This document shows positions 14,083-22,001 of a stretch of 64,000 nt of DNA, piece by piece. Each line of letters opens with the position of its first letter. Position 1 is the stretch's first letter. Made by a program: the position numbers and the translations under genes. This DNA comes from Pedomonas sp051304405 (GTDB lineage: Bacteria; Pseudomonadota; Alphaproteobacteria; Sphingomonadales; Sphingomonadaceae). Under the pieces are notes generated by a model. It had not been told where the DNA came from and did not search any database. It worked only from the letters and a program-made list of their open reading frames with translations. Location of the stretch: assembly GCF_051304405.1 (NCBI RefSeq), contig NZ_JBPPGG010000001.1, forward strand, positions 1-64,000, written 5' to 3'.

Positions 14083-14823
14083 ATGGACACGCTGAACTAC
14101 GTTGCCCTTTCGCACCAGATGGCGCTCCAGCGCCAGATGGCTGTCATTTCGAACAACATCGCCAACATGAACACGGCGGGCTACAAGCGCGAGGAAGCGC
14201 TGTTCCAGTCCTATCTGGAGAACATGAAGTCCGCCCCCGCGCGCTCGGCGCGCTCGGTTGCGTTCGTCATCGACCAGGGCATGACCCGCGATCTGACGCA
14301 GGGCGAGTTCACCCTGACCGACGACCCGCTGAATGCCGCCATCAACGGCGACGGCTTCTTCACCGTGCGCACCCCCGAGGGCCAGATTGCCTACACCCGC
14401 AACGGCAAGTTCCGCCTCGACGGCGAAGGCTTCCTGGTGACGGCCGAAGGGGCGCAGGTGCTCAACACCGAAGGCGAGCCCATCCAGTTCGCGGTGGACG
14501 ACAGCGACATCGCCATCGCGCAGGACGGCACCATCAGCACCAAGAACGGCGTGGTCGGCCGCATCGCCATCACCGAGTTCGAGAATCCCTACCTGCTCAC
14601 CAAGATCGGCGGCACCTACCTGACCGGCGAAGGCGGGCGGATCCTCCCGGCCAACCAGGTCCACCTCAAGAGCGGCGTCATCGAGGCCTCCAACGTGCAG
14701 GCCATCAAGGAAGTCGCCGAAATGACCGAGCTGATGCGGGCCTACCAGGCCACCGCCCGCATCATCGACCGCTACAACGACATTCGCCAGCAGGGCATCG
14801 AGCGCCTTGCCCGGGTGCAATAA
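14083..14823 (+). CDS. flgF: flagellar basal-body rod protein FlgF
   Basis: 246 aa. N-terminal rod motif (SHQMALQRQMAVISNNIANMNTAGYKRE region), central domain with NAAINGDGFFTVRTPEG and YTRNGKFRLDGEGFLV, and C-terminal SNVQAIKEVAEMTELMRAYQATARI. These are hallmarks of proximal-rod proteins. Length and gene order (before flgG) identify FlgF. Start chosen at 14083 because upstream codons fall in the promoter region. Confidence 0.96.
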   Translation: MDTLNYVALSHQMALQRQMAVISNNIANMNTAGYKREEALFQSYLENMKSAPARSARSVAFVIDQGMTRDLTQGEFTLTDDPLNAAINGDGFFTVRTPEGQIAYTRNGKFRLDGEGFLVTAEGAQVLNTEGEPIQFAVDDSDIAIAQDGTISTKNGVVGRIAITEFENPYLLTKIGGTYLTGEGGRILPANQVHLKSGVIEASNVQAIKEVAEMTELMRAYQATARIIDRYNDIRQQGIERLARVQ

Positions 14824-14859
14824 CGGCTCCGGCACGGCAAGGCACGAAAGGAACAGACC

Positions 14860-15645
14860 ATGCGCGCACTGAGCATCGCAGCCACCGGCATGCTGGCCCA
14901 GCAGATGAACGTGGAGGTCATCTCCAACAACATCGCCAACATGAACACCACCGGCTTCAAGCGGAACCGGGCGGAGTTTCAGGATCTGCTGTACCAGAAC
15001 GTCCGGCGCGTCGGCGCCCAGACCTCGGAATCCGACACCCGCGTCGCCACCGGCGTGCAGATCGGCCTCGGCGTGCGGGCGGCGGGCGTGTACCGCATCG
15101 CCGAGCAGGGCAACCTGACCCTCACCTCCAACACCTACGACCTGGCCATCGACGGGCGCGGCTACTTCCGGGTGGAGCTTCCCTCCGGCGAGGAAGCCTA
15201 CACCCGCGCCGGCTCCTTCCAGCTGTCGGACCAGGGCGAACTGGTCACCGCCGACGGCTACCGCGTGCTCCCGGGCATCATGGTGCCCCCCGATGCGGTG
15301 GACGTGACCGTTGGCGACGACGGCACCGTTCAGGTCAAGCGCGCCGGACAGGTGGAATACCAGACCGTCGGCCAGATCGACCTTGCCATGTTCCCCAACG
15401 AGGCGGGCCTCGAGAGCATCGGCGACAACTTCCTGATGGAGACCCCCTCCTCCGGCGTGCCGACCATCGGCGTGCCGACGCAGGACGGCTTCGGCAAGCT
15501 GCGCCAGGGCATGCTCGAGACCTCCAACGTCAACCCGGTCAGCGAAATCACCTCTCTCATCACGGCCCAGCGCGCCTACGAGATGAACTCGAAGGTCATC
15601 CAGACCGTCGATGAGATGATGAACGCCACCAACCAGATCCGGTAA
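14860..15645 (+). CDS. flgG: flagellar distal rod protein FlgG
   Basis: 261 aa, standard length. It shares the N-terminal motif ISNNIANMNTTGFKRNRAEF, the YLAIDGRGYF-type core (here DLAIDGRGYFRVELPSG), and the C-terminal SNVNPVSEITSLITAQRAYEMNSK. FlgG builds the distal rod through the peptidoglycan. 36 bp after flgF with AGGAAC before the ATG. Confidence 0.98.
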   Translation: MRALSIAATGMLAQQMNVEVISNNIANMNTTGFKRNRAEFQDLLYQNVRRVGAQTSESDTRVATGVQIGLGVRAAGVYRIAEQGNLTLTSNTYDLAIDGRGYFRVELPSGEEAYTRAGSFQLSDQGELVTADGYRVLPGIMVPPDAVDVTVGDDGTVQVKRAGQVEYQTVGQIDLAMFPNEAGLESIGDNFLMETPSSGVPTIGVPTQDGFGKLRQGMLETSNVNPVSEITSLITAQRAYEMNSKVIQTVDEMMNATNQIR

Positions 15646-15650
15646 GCGCC

Positions 15651-16145
15651 ATGATCCGTCTTCGCCCCCTCACCTTCGCCGCCGCCGCTCTGGCCATTGC
15701 CCTGCCGGCGCTGCCCGCCGAGACCGCCGGTGCGCCGGGCACGGTGGAGATCGCCGTCGTCGCCAACCGCATCGCGGCGGGCGAGGTCATCACGGAAGCG
15801 GACCTGGAAATCCAGGCGGTCGACGCCCGCCGGGCCCGCGGCGCCCTCACCCTGGCAGAAATTGCCGGGCTGGAGGCGCGCCGCCCGCTGACGCCCGGCA
15901 CCCCGGTCCGCAGCCATGACGTGCAGCAGCCCAAGCTCATCAAGAAGGGGCAGGCCGTCACCATGGTGGTAAGCCACGGCGGCCTCACCATCGCCGCCCG
16001 GGGCAAGGCGCTGGAGGACGGCGGCAAGGGCGACATCGTCCGGGTCCAGAACATCGCCTCCCAGAAGATCATTCAGGGGGAAGTGACCGCCTCGGGCATC
16101 GTCTCCGTGGCCTCCGGCGGACTGGCCATGCTGGCCGGGCTCTGA
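15651..16145 (+). CDS. flgA: flagellar P-ring assembly chaperone FlgA
   Basis: 164 aa with a signal peptide (1-23). The SAF-like region VANRIAAGEVITEADLEIQ and the C-terminal KGQAVTMVVSHGGLTIAARGKAL, VRVQNIASQKIIQGEV match FlgA. FlgA is a periplasmic chaperone that helps FlgI assemble the P-ring. Six bases after flgG. Confidence 0.95.
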   Translation: MIRLRPLTFAAAALAIALPALPAETAGAPGTVEIAVVANRIAAGEVITEADLEIQAVDARRARGALTLAEIAGLEARRPLTPGTPVRSHDVQQPKLIKKGQAVTMVVSHGGLTIAARGKALEDGGKGDIVRVQNIASQKIIQGEVTASGIVSVASGGLAMLAGL

Positions 16146-16198
16146 GCACCGGCCCCGAACACAGAAGAAGCAATCAGATCGACGCAAGGGTGAACATC

Positions 16199-16954
16199 AT
16201 GTGGACTCGTTTGATCGCCATCGGCCTCGCCGCCACCAGCCTCGCCGCCTGCGGCACCGCCGAGCGTGTCGCCAACATCGGCCGCGCGCCCCGTCTCTCC
16301 CCCATCGAGGGCGTGACGGCGCCGCAGATGCAGCCCTCCCTCGCCAGCCAGCAGCAGATGGCCGCTCTCAGCTCGGCCGATCCCGCCGCGCTGCACGGCG
16401 CTGAACAGGGGGCCGATGCCTCCCTGTGGCGGACCGGCTCGCGCGCCTTCTTCCGCGATCCGCGCGCCTCGAAGGTGGGCGACATCCTGACGGTCAAGAT
16501 CGGCATCTCCGATCAGGCCCAGGTGAACAACACCACCTCGCGCAGCCGCAGCAACTCGGAGAACGCCTCCATTCCGGGCCTGTTCGGCCTCCAGAAGCAC
16601 CTGCCCGGCGACGGCTCCGACCTGGTGGACGCCGGCTCCACCTCCAGCAGCTCCGGCAGCGGCCAGGTCAACCGCAAGGAGACCATCAACCTGACCATCG
16701 CCGCCATCGTCACCGGCGTGCTGCCCAACGGCAACCTGGTCATCCAGGGCAAGCAGGAGGTGCGGGTGAACTACGAGGTGCGCGAACTGGTCATCGCCGG
16801 CATCGTCCGGCCCGAGGACATCAGCCGCGCCAACACCATCGACCACACCCAGATCGCCGAGGCCCGCATCTCCTACGGCGGCCGCGGCCAGCTGACGGAC
16901 GTGCAGCAGGCCCGTTACGGCCAGCAGCTCTACGACGCCCTGTTCCCGTTCTGA
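16199..16954 (+). CDS. flgH: flagellar L-ring lipoprotein FlgH
   Basis: 251 aa. Lipoprotein signal with lipobox SLAAC at residues 16-20. Family motifs: LWRTGSRAFFRDPRASKVGD, ILTVKIGISDQAQVNN, and the C-terminal VRPEDISRANTIDHTQIAEARISYGGRG (FlgH signature around the L-ring barrel). AAGGG eight bases upstream supports the ATG at 16199 over a GTG at 16190. Last gene of the flgF operon. Confidence 0.97.
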   Translation: MWTRLIAIGLAATSLAACGTAERVANIGRAPRLSPIEGVTAPQMQPSLASQQQMAALSSADPAALHGAEQGADASLWRTGSRAFFRDPRASKVGDILTVKIGISDQAQVNNTTSRSRSNSENASIPGLFGLQKHLPGDGSDLVDAGSTSSSSGSGQVNRKETINLTIAAIVTGVLPNGNLVIQGKQEVRVNYEVRELVIAGIVRPEDISRANTIDHTQIAEARISYGGRGQLTDVQQARYGQQLYDALFPF

Positions 16955-17006
16955 GGATCACCGGCACCGGGGGCCCCTGCCCCCGCCGCGACCGGAAAAC
17001 CGCCAC

Positions 17007-17039
17007 AGACCGGCGGAGCCTGCCTCCGCCGGTCTTTTT
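17007..17039 (+). terminator. rho-independent terminator after flgH
   Basis: 11-bp stem AGACCGGCGGA / TCCGCCGGTCT with a 7-base loop, followed by TTTTC. Confidence 0.85.
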
Positions 17040-17067
17040 CGCAGGGCAGCCTGTCCGCCAGGCGGCC

Positions 17068-17114
17068 GGCAGGCATAAAAAACGGCGGACGGCAGGCATA
17101 AAAAAACGGCAGCC
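17068..17114. repeat. tandem 23/24-bp repeat with A-tracts
   Basis: Two consecutive units reading GGCAGGCATAAAAAACGGC..., differing by one A and by GGAC versus AGCC at the end, between flgH and dksA. On the minus strand each gives a T6-T7 run after CCG, so they may contribute to dksA termination. Confidence 0.6.
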
Positions 17115-17218
17115 GGAGATGGTCCGATTGCCGTTAACGACATCCTGCCGTGATTTTTTTGTCTCGCTCCTGCCAGGTTATCCTCCCCGTCCCGGCTGGG
17201 AGTTTCTTGTCTGCCGGC

Positions 17219-17731
17219 TCAATCCTCCCGCGTCACCTTTTCCATGCGCTCGTGACGCTCCTGCGCCTCAAGCGTCATGGTGGCGATCGGCCGGGCCTCC
17301 AGCCGCTGCAACGAGATCGGCTCGCCGGTCACTTCGCAGTAACCGTACTCTCCGGTCTCGATACGGCGCAGCGCAGCGTCGATCTTGGCGATCAGCTTGC
17401 GCTGGCGATCCCGCGTCCGCAACTCAATCGACCAGTCGGTCTCGGACGACGCGCGGTCCGTAACATCCGGCTCGCGCAGGGATTCGCTCTGCAGGGTTTC
17501 GAGGGTTTCACGCGCCTCGCGGAGGATCTCCTCCTTCCAGGCGATCAGCTTGCGGCGGAAATATTCCTGCTGCAGCGGATTCATGAACTCCTCGTCCGGC
17601 GAAGGAGTATAGCCCTCAGGCAGCTCGACGATCGGCTGCGTGATGGTCGTTGCGGTCACCTTGCTCATCACCAGGTTGTCCGCCCCGTTGCCGTTCAGAC
17701 GTTCGTGGGTGTCATTCACTGTACCGCCCAT
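17219..17731 (-). CDS. dksA: DksA-family RNA polymerase-binding transcription factor
   Basis: 170 aa. Coiled-coil (EYFRRKLIAWKEEILREARETLETL) with the acidic tip, then the zinc-finger-like globular region GEYGYCEVTGEPISLQRLEARP. Only one cysteine of the classical four is kept, as in many alphaproteobacterial DksA proteins, so redox or zinc sensing by a full C4 finger is unlikely. DksA with ppGpp adjusts promoter open complexes during stringent response. GGAGGTAAG directly before the ATG at 17731 fixes the start. Not flagellar by family, but its location beside flagellar operons recurs in alphaproteobacteria. Confidence 0.93.
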   Translation of the reverse strand: MGGTVNDTHERLNGNGADNLVMSKVTATTITQPIVELPEGYTPSPDEEFMNPLQQEYFRRKLIAWKEEILREARETLETLQSESLREPDVTDRASSETDWSIELRTRDRQRKLIAKIDAALRRIETGEYGYCEVTGEPISLQRLEARPIATMTLEAQERHERMEKVTRED

Positions 17732-17818
17732 CTTACCTCCGACGCTCCCCGAAGTTCGGTTCGCGGCTTATAAAAGGTTCGGGCCAGCTGAACAAGCGAA
17801 CGATTTCCGAAGACACAA

Positions 17819-18235
17819 CTAAAACCCGAATTTAGCTAATTCGACTGCAACCCTCAGTTCGATCTCGGCCAGAAGGTCGGCGAGATGAGGGTCATCAACC
17901 TGTTGATAGCCTTTCAGTTTTTGCGAAAGCGCGGTGAGCTGGCCCACCGTAAGCGTGTCCAGAAGAAGCGCGCGCTGAATTTTCTCAAGCTCGTCAAGAA
18001 GATCACGCCCCCGGGCCAGCCCGCGCGAGCGGCCCTGTGTCGCATCTTCCGCCTGCTGGGCGGCGAGGATGGCGCCGATATCGGCCACCGGCCCTGCCGT
18101 TGCCACCGAGCTCGCCGTTGACGCTTCCTCCGCGCCCAGAAGACTGGAAAAGCCCGAGCTGCCGCTCACGCCGCCCTTGTCGCCTGTGCGCCGCGTCGTG
18201 GCGGCCTGGGTGCGTATCGGGTCCTGGATTCTCAT
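17819..18235 (-). CDS. fliX: flagellar assembly regulator FliX
   Basis: 138 aa. N-terminal MRIQDPIRTQAA, a disordered Ser/Ala-rich middle and a helical C-terminal half (LLDELEKIQRALLLDTLTVGQLTALSQKL; ADLLAEIELRVAVELAKFG) match FliX. In Caulobacter FliX couples completion of the basal body to the activity of FlbD at sigma-54 promoters. Divergent from flgI, as in Caulobacter. The ATG at 18235 gives the family N-terminus; the frame is open to 18259. No flbD gene is in the window. Confidence 0.9.
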   Translation of the reverse strand: MRIQDPIRTQAATTRRTGDKGGVSGSSGFSSLLGAEEASTASSVATAGPVADIGAILAAQQAEDATQGRSRGLARGRDLLDELEKIQRALLLDTLTVGQLTALSQKLKGYQQVDDPHLADLLAEIELRVAVELAKFGF

Positions 18236-18294
18236 GGGTACCGATCCTGCATCCCTCATGGTTTCCGAAGTGTGAAGGCCCGGCGGACCTCAAG

Positions 18295-18311
18295 TTGGCA
18301 CGGTATTAGCA
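18295..18311 (+). promoter_or_regulatory. sigma-54 promoter of flgI
   Basis: TTGGCACGGTATTAGCA with GG and GC ten bases apart; only the -12 TT is changed to TA. 46 bp upstream of the flgI ATG. Confidence 0.8.
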
Positions 18312-18356
18312 TGGTTCCTGCCGAAATCGAAGAAACGATGGATGGCAGGGAAGATT

Positions 18357-19490
18357 ATGCCGCATTTCAACCGCTGGAGCCTCCGCCTGATAGGCAGCCT
18401 CTGCCTTTGCGTGGCATTTCTTGCCGCGATCGCCGCGCCCGCCCAAGGCGCGTCGCGCATCAAGGATATCGTTGATTTCGAAAATGTTCGGGAGAACCAG
18501 CTGGTCGGCTACGGCCTGGTGGTGGGCCTCAACGGCACGGGCGACATGCTCCGCAACGCCCCGTTCACCGAGCAGTCGATGAAGAGCATGTTGGACCGGC
18601 TCGGCATCAACATGCGCGACCTGCGGATGAACACGAAGAACGTGGCGGCGGTGACGGTGACGGCCACCCTGCCCCCCTTCGCGCGCAAGGGTTCGCGAAT
18701 CGACGTTCAGATTTCGGCCATGGGCGACGCCACCAGCCTTCAGGGCGGCACCCTGCTCGTCACGCCCCTCGTCGGCATGGACGGCGAGGTCTACGCGGTG
18801 GCCCAGGGCGCGGTGGCCGTTTCCGGCTTCGAGGCGCGCGGCGCGGCCCAGAGCGTCTCGCGCGGCGTCACCACCTCCGCCCGCATCACCAACGGCGCCA
18901 TCGTCGAGCGCGAGGTGGCGTTCGCGCTGGGCCAGATGGACAGCATGAAGCTGGCGCTCAAGAACCCGGACTTCACCACGGCGCAGCGCATCGCCGCCGC
19001 CATCAACACGGCGCAGGGCCCGGTTGCCCGTATGCTCGACCCCACCACCGTGCAGGTCGATCTTCCCCGCGACTACCCCTACGGCATGGCCAACTTCATC
19101 AGCGAGATCGAGCTGCTGCCGGTCGATGTGGACCAGCCCGCCCGCATCGTTGTCGATGAGGCTTCGGGCACCATTGTCATGGGCGCGGACGTGAAGGTGA
19201 GCCGCGTTGCCATCGCCCAGGGCAATCTCACCATCCGGGTGACCGAAATGCCCCAGGTCTCCCAGCCCGCGCCGTTCTCGCAGGGCGGCCAGACCACGGT
19301 CGTGCCGCGCACCAGCATCGAGGTGGACGACGGCACCGGCAAGCAGCTGGGCGTGCTGGAGACCGGCGTGTCCCTGCAGGATCTGGTCAACGGCCTCAAC
19401 GCCCTCGGGGTGACGCCGCGCGACCTCATCACCATCCTGCAAGCCCTGCGCGCCGCAGGCGCCCTGCAGGCCGAAGTGGAGGTCTACTGA
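18357..19490 (+). CDS. flgI: flagellar P-ring protein FlgI
   Basis: 377 aa with a signal peptide (cleavage after APAQG-A near residue 33). Motifs ASRIKDIVDFENVRENQLVG, YGLVVGLNGTGD, NVAAVTVTATLPPFARKG, and the C-terminal ETGVSLQDLVNGLNALGVTPRDLI are diagnostic. FlgI forms the periplasmic P-ring bushing. AGGGAAG before 18357 supports this ATG over 18342. Starts the flgI-flgJ'-flgN-like operon. Confidence 0.97.
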   Translation: MPHFNRWSLRLIGSLCLCVAFLAAIAAPAQGASRIKDIVDFENVRENQLVGYGLVVGLNGTGDMLRNAPFTEQSMKSMLDRLGINMRDLRMNTKNVAAVTVTATLPPFARKGSRIDVQISAMGDATSLQGGTLLVTPLVGMDGEVYAVAQGAVAVSGFEARGAAQSVSRGVTTSARITNGAIVEREVAFALGQMDSMKLALKNPDFTTAQRIAAAINTAQGPVARMLDPTTVQVDLPRDYPYGMANFISEIELLPVDVDQPARIVVDEASGTIVMGADVKVSRVAIAQGNLTIRVTEMPQVSQPAPFSQGGQTTVVPRTSIEVDDGTGKQLGVLETGVSLQDLVNGLNALGVTPRDLITILQALRAAGALQAEVEVY

Positions 19491-19801
19491 TGAGCCCCGC
19501 CGCCTCTCCCGCCGTCATGGCGACCGGCCTGCCCCTGTCCGCCAGCCGCCCGGCCCTGCCCGTCAACCCGCAGACCAGGGCGGCGCTGGAGGAGTTCGAG
19601 GCCGTCCTCATCGGCGAGATGGTCAACGTCATGCTCTCGACCGTTCCGACCGACGGCTACATGGGCGGCGGCAATGCGGAGGAGATCTACCGCAGCATGA
19701 TGGGCCAGGAGATGGGGCGGGAGATCGCCCGCCAGGGCGGCCTCGGGATCGCGCCCGCCCTCATGAACGAAATCGTACGCCTGCAAGGAGGCCAGCCATG
19801 A
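19490..19801 (+). CDS. rod-binding protein, FlgJ N-terminal-domain type
   Basis: 103 aa. The segment from LEEFEAVLIGEMVNVML to EEIYRSMMGQEMGREIARQGGLGIA matches the rod-binding (rod-capping) domain of FlgJ. The muramidase domain of gammaproteobacterial FlgJ is absent, as is usual in alphaproteobacteria, where a separate hydrolase opens the wall. Overlaps flgI by one base (TGATG). Confidence 0.85.
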   Translation: MSPAASPAVMATGLPLSASRPALPVNPQTRAALEEFEAVLIGEMVNVMLSTVPTDGYMGGGNAEEIYRSMMGQEMGREIARQGGLGIAPALMNEIVRLQGGQP

Positions 19802-20277
19802 ACCCGGGCATCGCAGCTCAAGCGCAGGCGCAAGCGCCGACGATGACCGACTACACGCAGCACCTCACCGAGATGCTGGACGTGGTCCAGCGCCTCATCA
19901 CCCTGGTGGAGACCGAAAACCGCCTGCTGGAGACCGAGCGGCCAACCGCCATCCAGCCGCTGCTGGAGGAAAAGGGCCGGCTGTCCTCGGTCCTTGCCTA
20001 CGGGCTCCAGACCATCAAGCGCAACCCGGCGGGCCTGGAAGCGGTGGACCGCTCCCTGCGAGCCTCCCTCTCCTCCGCGCTCGCCACCTTCCAGGATCTG
20101 GTCCTCACCAACGGGCGCATCGTCCTCCGCCTGAAAAGCGTCAGCGAGGGCATTCTCAACGCCATCGTCGAGGAAACCCAGAAGGGCAAGCGCACCGCCC
20201 CCACCTACAACCCGGGCTTCACCCCGGCGGCGGCGCGCCCGCCCGTTGCCTCCATCGCGCTCAACGCCACGGTCTGA
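19798..20277 (+). CDS. FlgN-like flagellar chaperone
   Basis: 159 aa, almost fully helical. The pattern of a first long helix (HLTEMLDVVQRLITLVETENRLLE) followed by LLEEKGRLSSVLAYGLQTI resembles FlgN-type export chaperones for hook-associated proteins. Its place after the flgJ-type gene, overlapping by four bases, fits. Sequence similarity in this family is low, so the name is tentative. Confidence 0.6.
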   Translation: MNPGIAAQAQAQAPTMTDYTQHLTEMLDVVQRLITLVETENRLLETERPTAIQPLLEEKGRLSSVLAYGLQTIKRNPAGLEAVDRSLRASLSSALATFQDLVLTNGRIVLRLKSVSEGILNAIVEETQKGKRTAPTYNPGFTPAAARPPVASIALNATV

Positions 20278-20379
20278 CCGGCCCGTCTCCGCCCGTCGGG
20301 TCCGGGGACGGGACGGCCGGAACTCATTGCGCTGCCGGTGGTTCAGCCAGAACAACCGGCAATGCAGGGAGCGCCCGCC

Positions 20380-21912
20380 GTGAACGTCGAGATGGAACGC
20401 AGCGTCTCTGTGTGGATGAGCTCCGGTCCCGTTCTCGAGGCGCCCCTCCTCCGCTCCGACGAGCGGGCGGATGTTGCCGTCGTCGGGGCAGGCATTGCCG
20501 GCCTCTCCGCCGCCTACGAACTGATGCGGGCCGGGCGCTCGGTTGTGGTGATCGATCGCGGCCATATCGGCGGCGGCATGAGTTCCCGCACCACCGGCCA
20601 CCTCGCATCGGCGCTCGACGACTACTACCACCAGCTGATCGCCCGCAGCGGGATCGAGGCCGCCCGGCGTCATTACGCCGCCCACGCGGCCGCCATCGAC
20701 CGCATCGAGCAGATCGCCCGGCACGAGGGGATCGCCTGCGATTTCGCGCGGCTGGACGGCTACCTCTTCCTGGCGCCGGGGCACGACGAGTCCCTGCTCC
20801 ACCGGGAGATCGAGGCCTGCGAGCGGATTGGCTACAACGGCGTCCGCTGGGTCGAGCACGCCCCGGTTCCCGGCGTCGAGACCGGCCGCGCGCTGCAGTT
20901 TCCCGATCAGGCGCGCTTTCACCCCCGCAAGTACCTGGCGGGTCTCGCGCACGCCATCCTGCGCGACGGGGGCCGCATCTACGCCAACACCCCCGTCACC
21001 GGCTTTCACGAGACGGAAACCGGCGTGGTGCTCACTGCTGGCCACAACCACCGGATTCATGCGGGCAACGTGGTGGTTGCCACCAATTCCCCCGTCAACG
21101 ACCGCGTCGCCGTCCACACCAAGCAGGCGCCCTACCGCACCTATGCGATCGCCGGTCCGGTCGAGGCAGGCTCCGTGCCGGATGCCCTCGTCTGGGATAC
21201 GCTGGACGCCTACCATTACGTCCGCCTGCACCCCATGGGCGACGGCATGGACATGCTCATCGTCGGCGGCAACGACCACAAGACCGGGGAAGCGCAGGAC
21301 ATGGGCGACCGCTTCGCCGACCTGGAGGCCTGGACGCGCCGCCACTACCCCCAACTGGGGAGCGTCGATTATCGCTGGTCGGGGCAGGTGATGGAGCCGG
21401 TGGACTACCTGCCGTTTACCGGGCGCAACCACGGCAACCACCGCATCTTCATCCACACCGGCGATTCCGGTCAGGGCCTGACCAACGGCGTCGCGGGCGC
21501 CATGATCCTGCGCGATCTCATCATCGGCCACGAGAACAGCTGGGCCGAGGTGACGGACCCGCAGCGCATCTCCCTCACGGCGGCGGGCGAGTTTCTGAAG
21601 GAGAACCTCGATGCCGCCACCCACTGGGCCGAGCACCTGACCGGCGGCGAGGTCGGCTCCACCAACGACATCCCCCCGGGTCAGGGTGCCATCCTGCGGG
21701 ACGGCCTCAAGAAGCTGGCCATTTTCCGTGACGAGAGCGGCACGCTCCACGTGCGCTCCGCCGCCTGCAGCCACGCCGGCTGCGTGGTGCACTGGAACCC
21801 GTTCGAGCGCTGCTGGGACTGCCCCTGCCACGGCTCCCACTTCGCCGTGGACGGGTCGGTCCTCAACGGTCCGGCCATCACGCCGCTCGCCCACGCCGAC
21901 TATCAGGAGTAG
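20380..21912 (+). CDS. FAD-dependent oxidoreductase with C-terminal Rieske [2Fe-2S] domain
   Basis: 510 aa. A DAO-type FAD domain begins with VAVVGAGIAGLSAAYEL (Rossmann GxGxxG). The C-terminal 90 residues hold a Rieske domain with CSHAGCV (first C-x-H; the neighbouring C is extra) and CPCHGSHF (second C-x-x-H). This architecture is a family of soluble oxidoreductases with unclear natural substrates, probably amino or polyol compounds. GTG at 20380 has GGGAG upstream; ATG at 20362 is an alternative. Followed by glpD 90 bp later; both are metabolic genes inside a flagellar region. Confidence 0.85.
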   Translation: MNVEMERSVSVWMSSGPVLEAPLLRSDERADVAVVGAGIAGLSAAYELMRAGRSVVVIDRGHIGGGMSSRTTGHLASALDDYYHQLIARSGIEAARRHYAAHAAAIDRIEQIARHEGIACDFARLDGYLFLAPGHDESLLHREIEACERIGYNGVRWVEHAPVPGVETGRALQFPDQARFHPRKYLAGLAHAILRDGGRIYANTPVTGFHETETGVVLTAGHNHRIHAGNVVVATNSPVNDRVAVHTKQAPYRTYAIAGPVEAGSVPDALVWDTLDAYHYVRLHPMGDGMDMLIVGGNDHKTGEAQDMGDRFADLEAWTRRHYPQLGSVDYRWSGQVMEPVDYLPFTGRNHGNHRIFIHTGDSGQGLTNGVAGAMILRDLIIGHENSWAEVTDPQRISLTAAGEFLKENLDAATHWAEHLTGGEVGSTNDIPPGQGAILRDGLKKLAIFRDESGTLHVRSAACSHAGCVVHWNPFERCWDCPCHGSHFAVDGSVLNGPAITPLAHADYQE

Positions 21913-22001
21913 GAACGACCGGCTCCCCTCACGCTTGCCCCCCGGGCAGCGGACCGGCTTTGCCGTGACCTTGGCCGATCCCCGTGGTACAGACCCGGGT
22001 C

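Noticed and set aside
19687..21894. 735-codon minus-strand frame over the Rieske-FAD gene
   Set aside because: No domain pattern; the plus strand carries full FAD and Rieske motifs.
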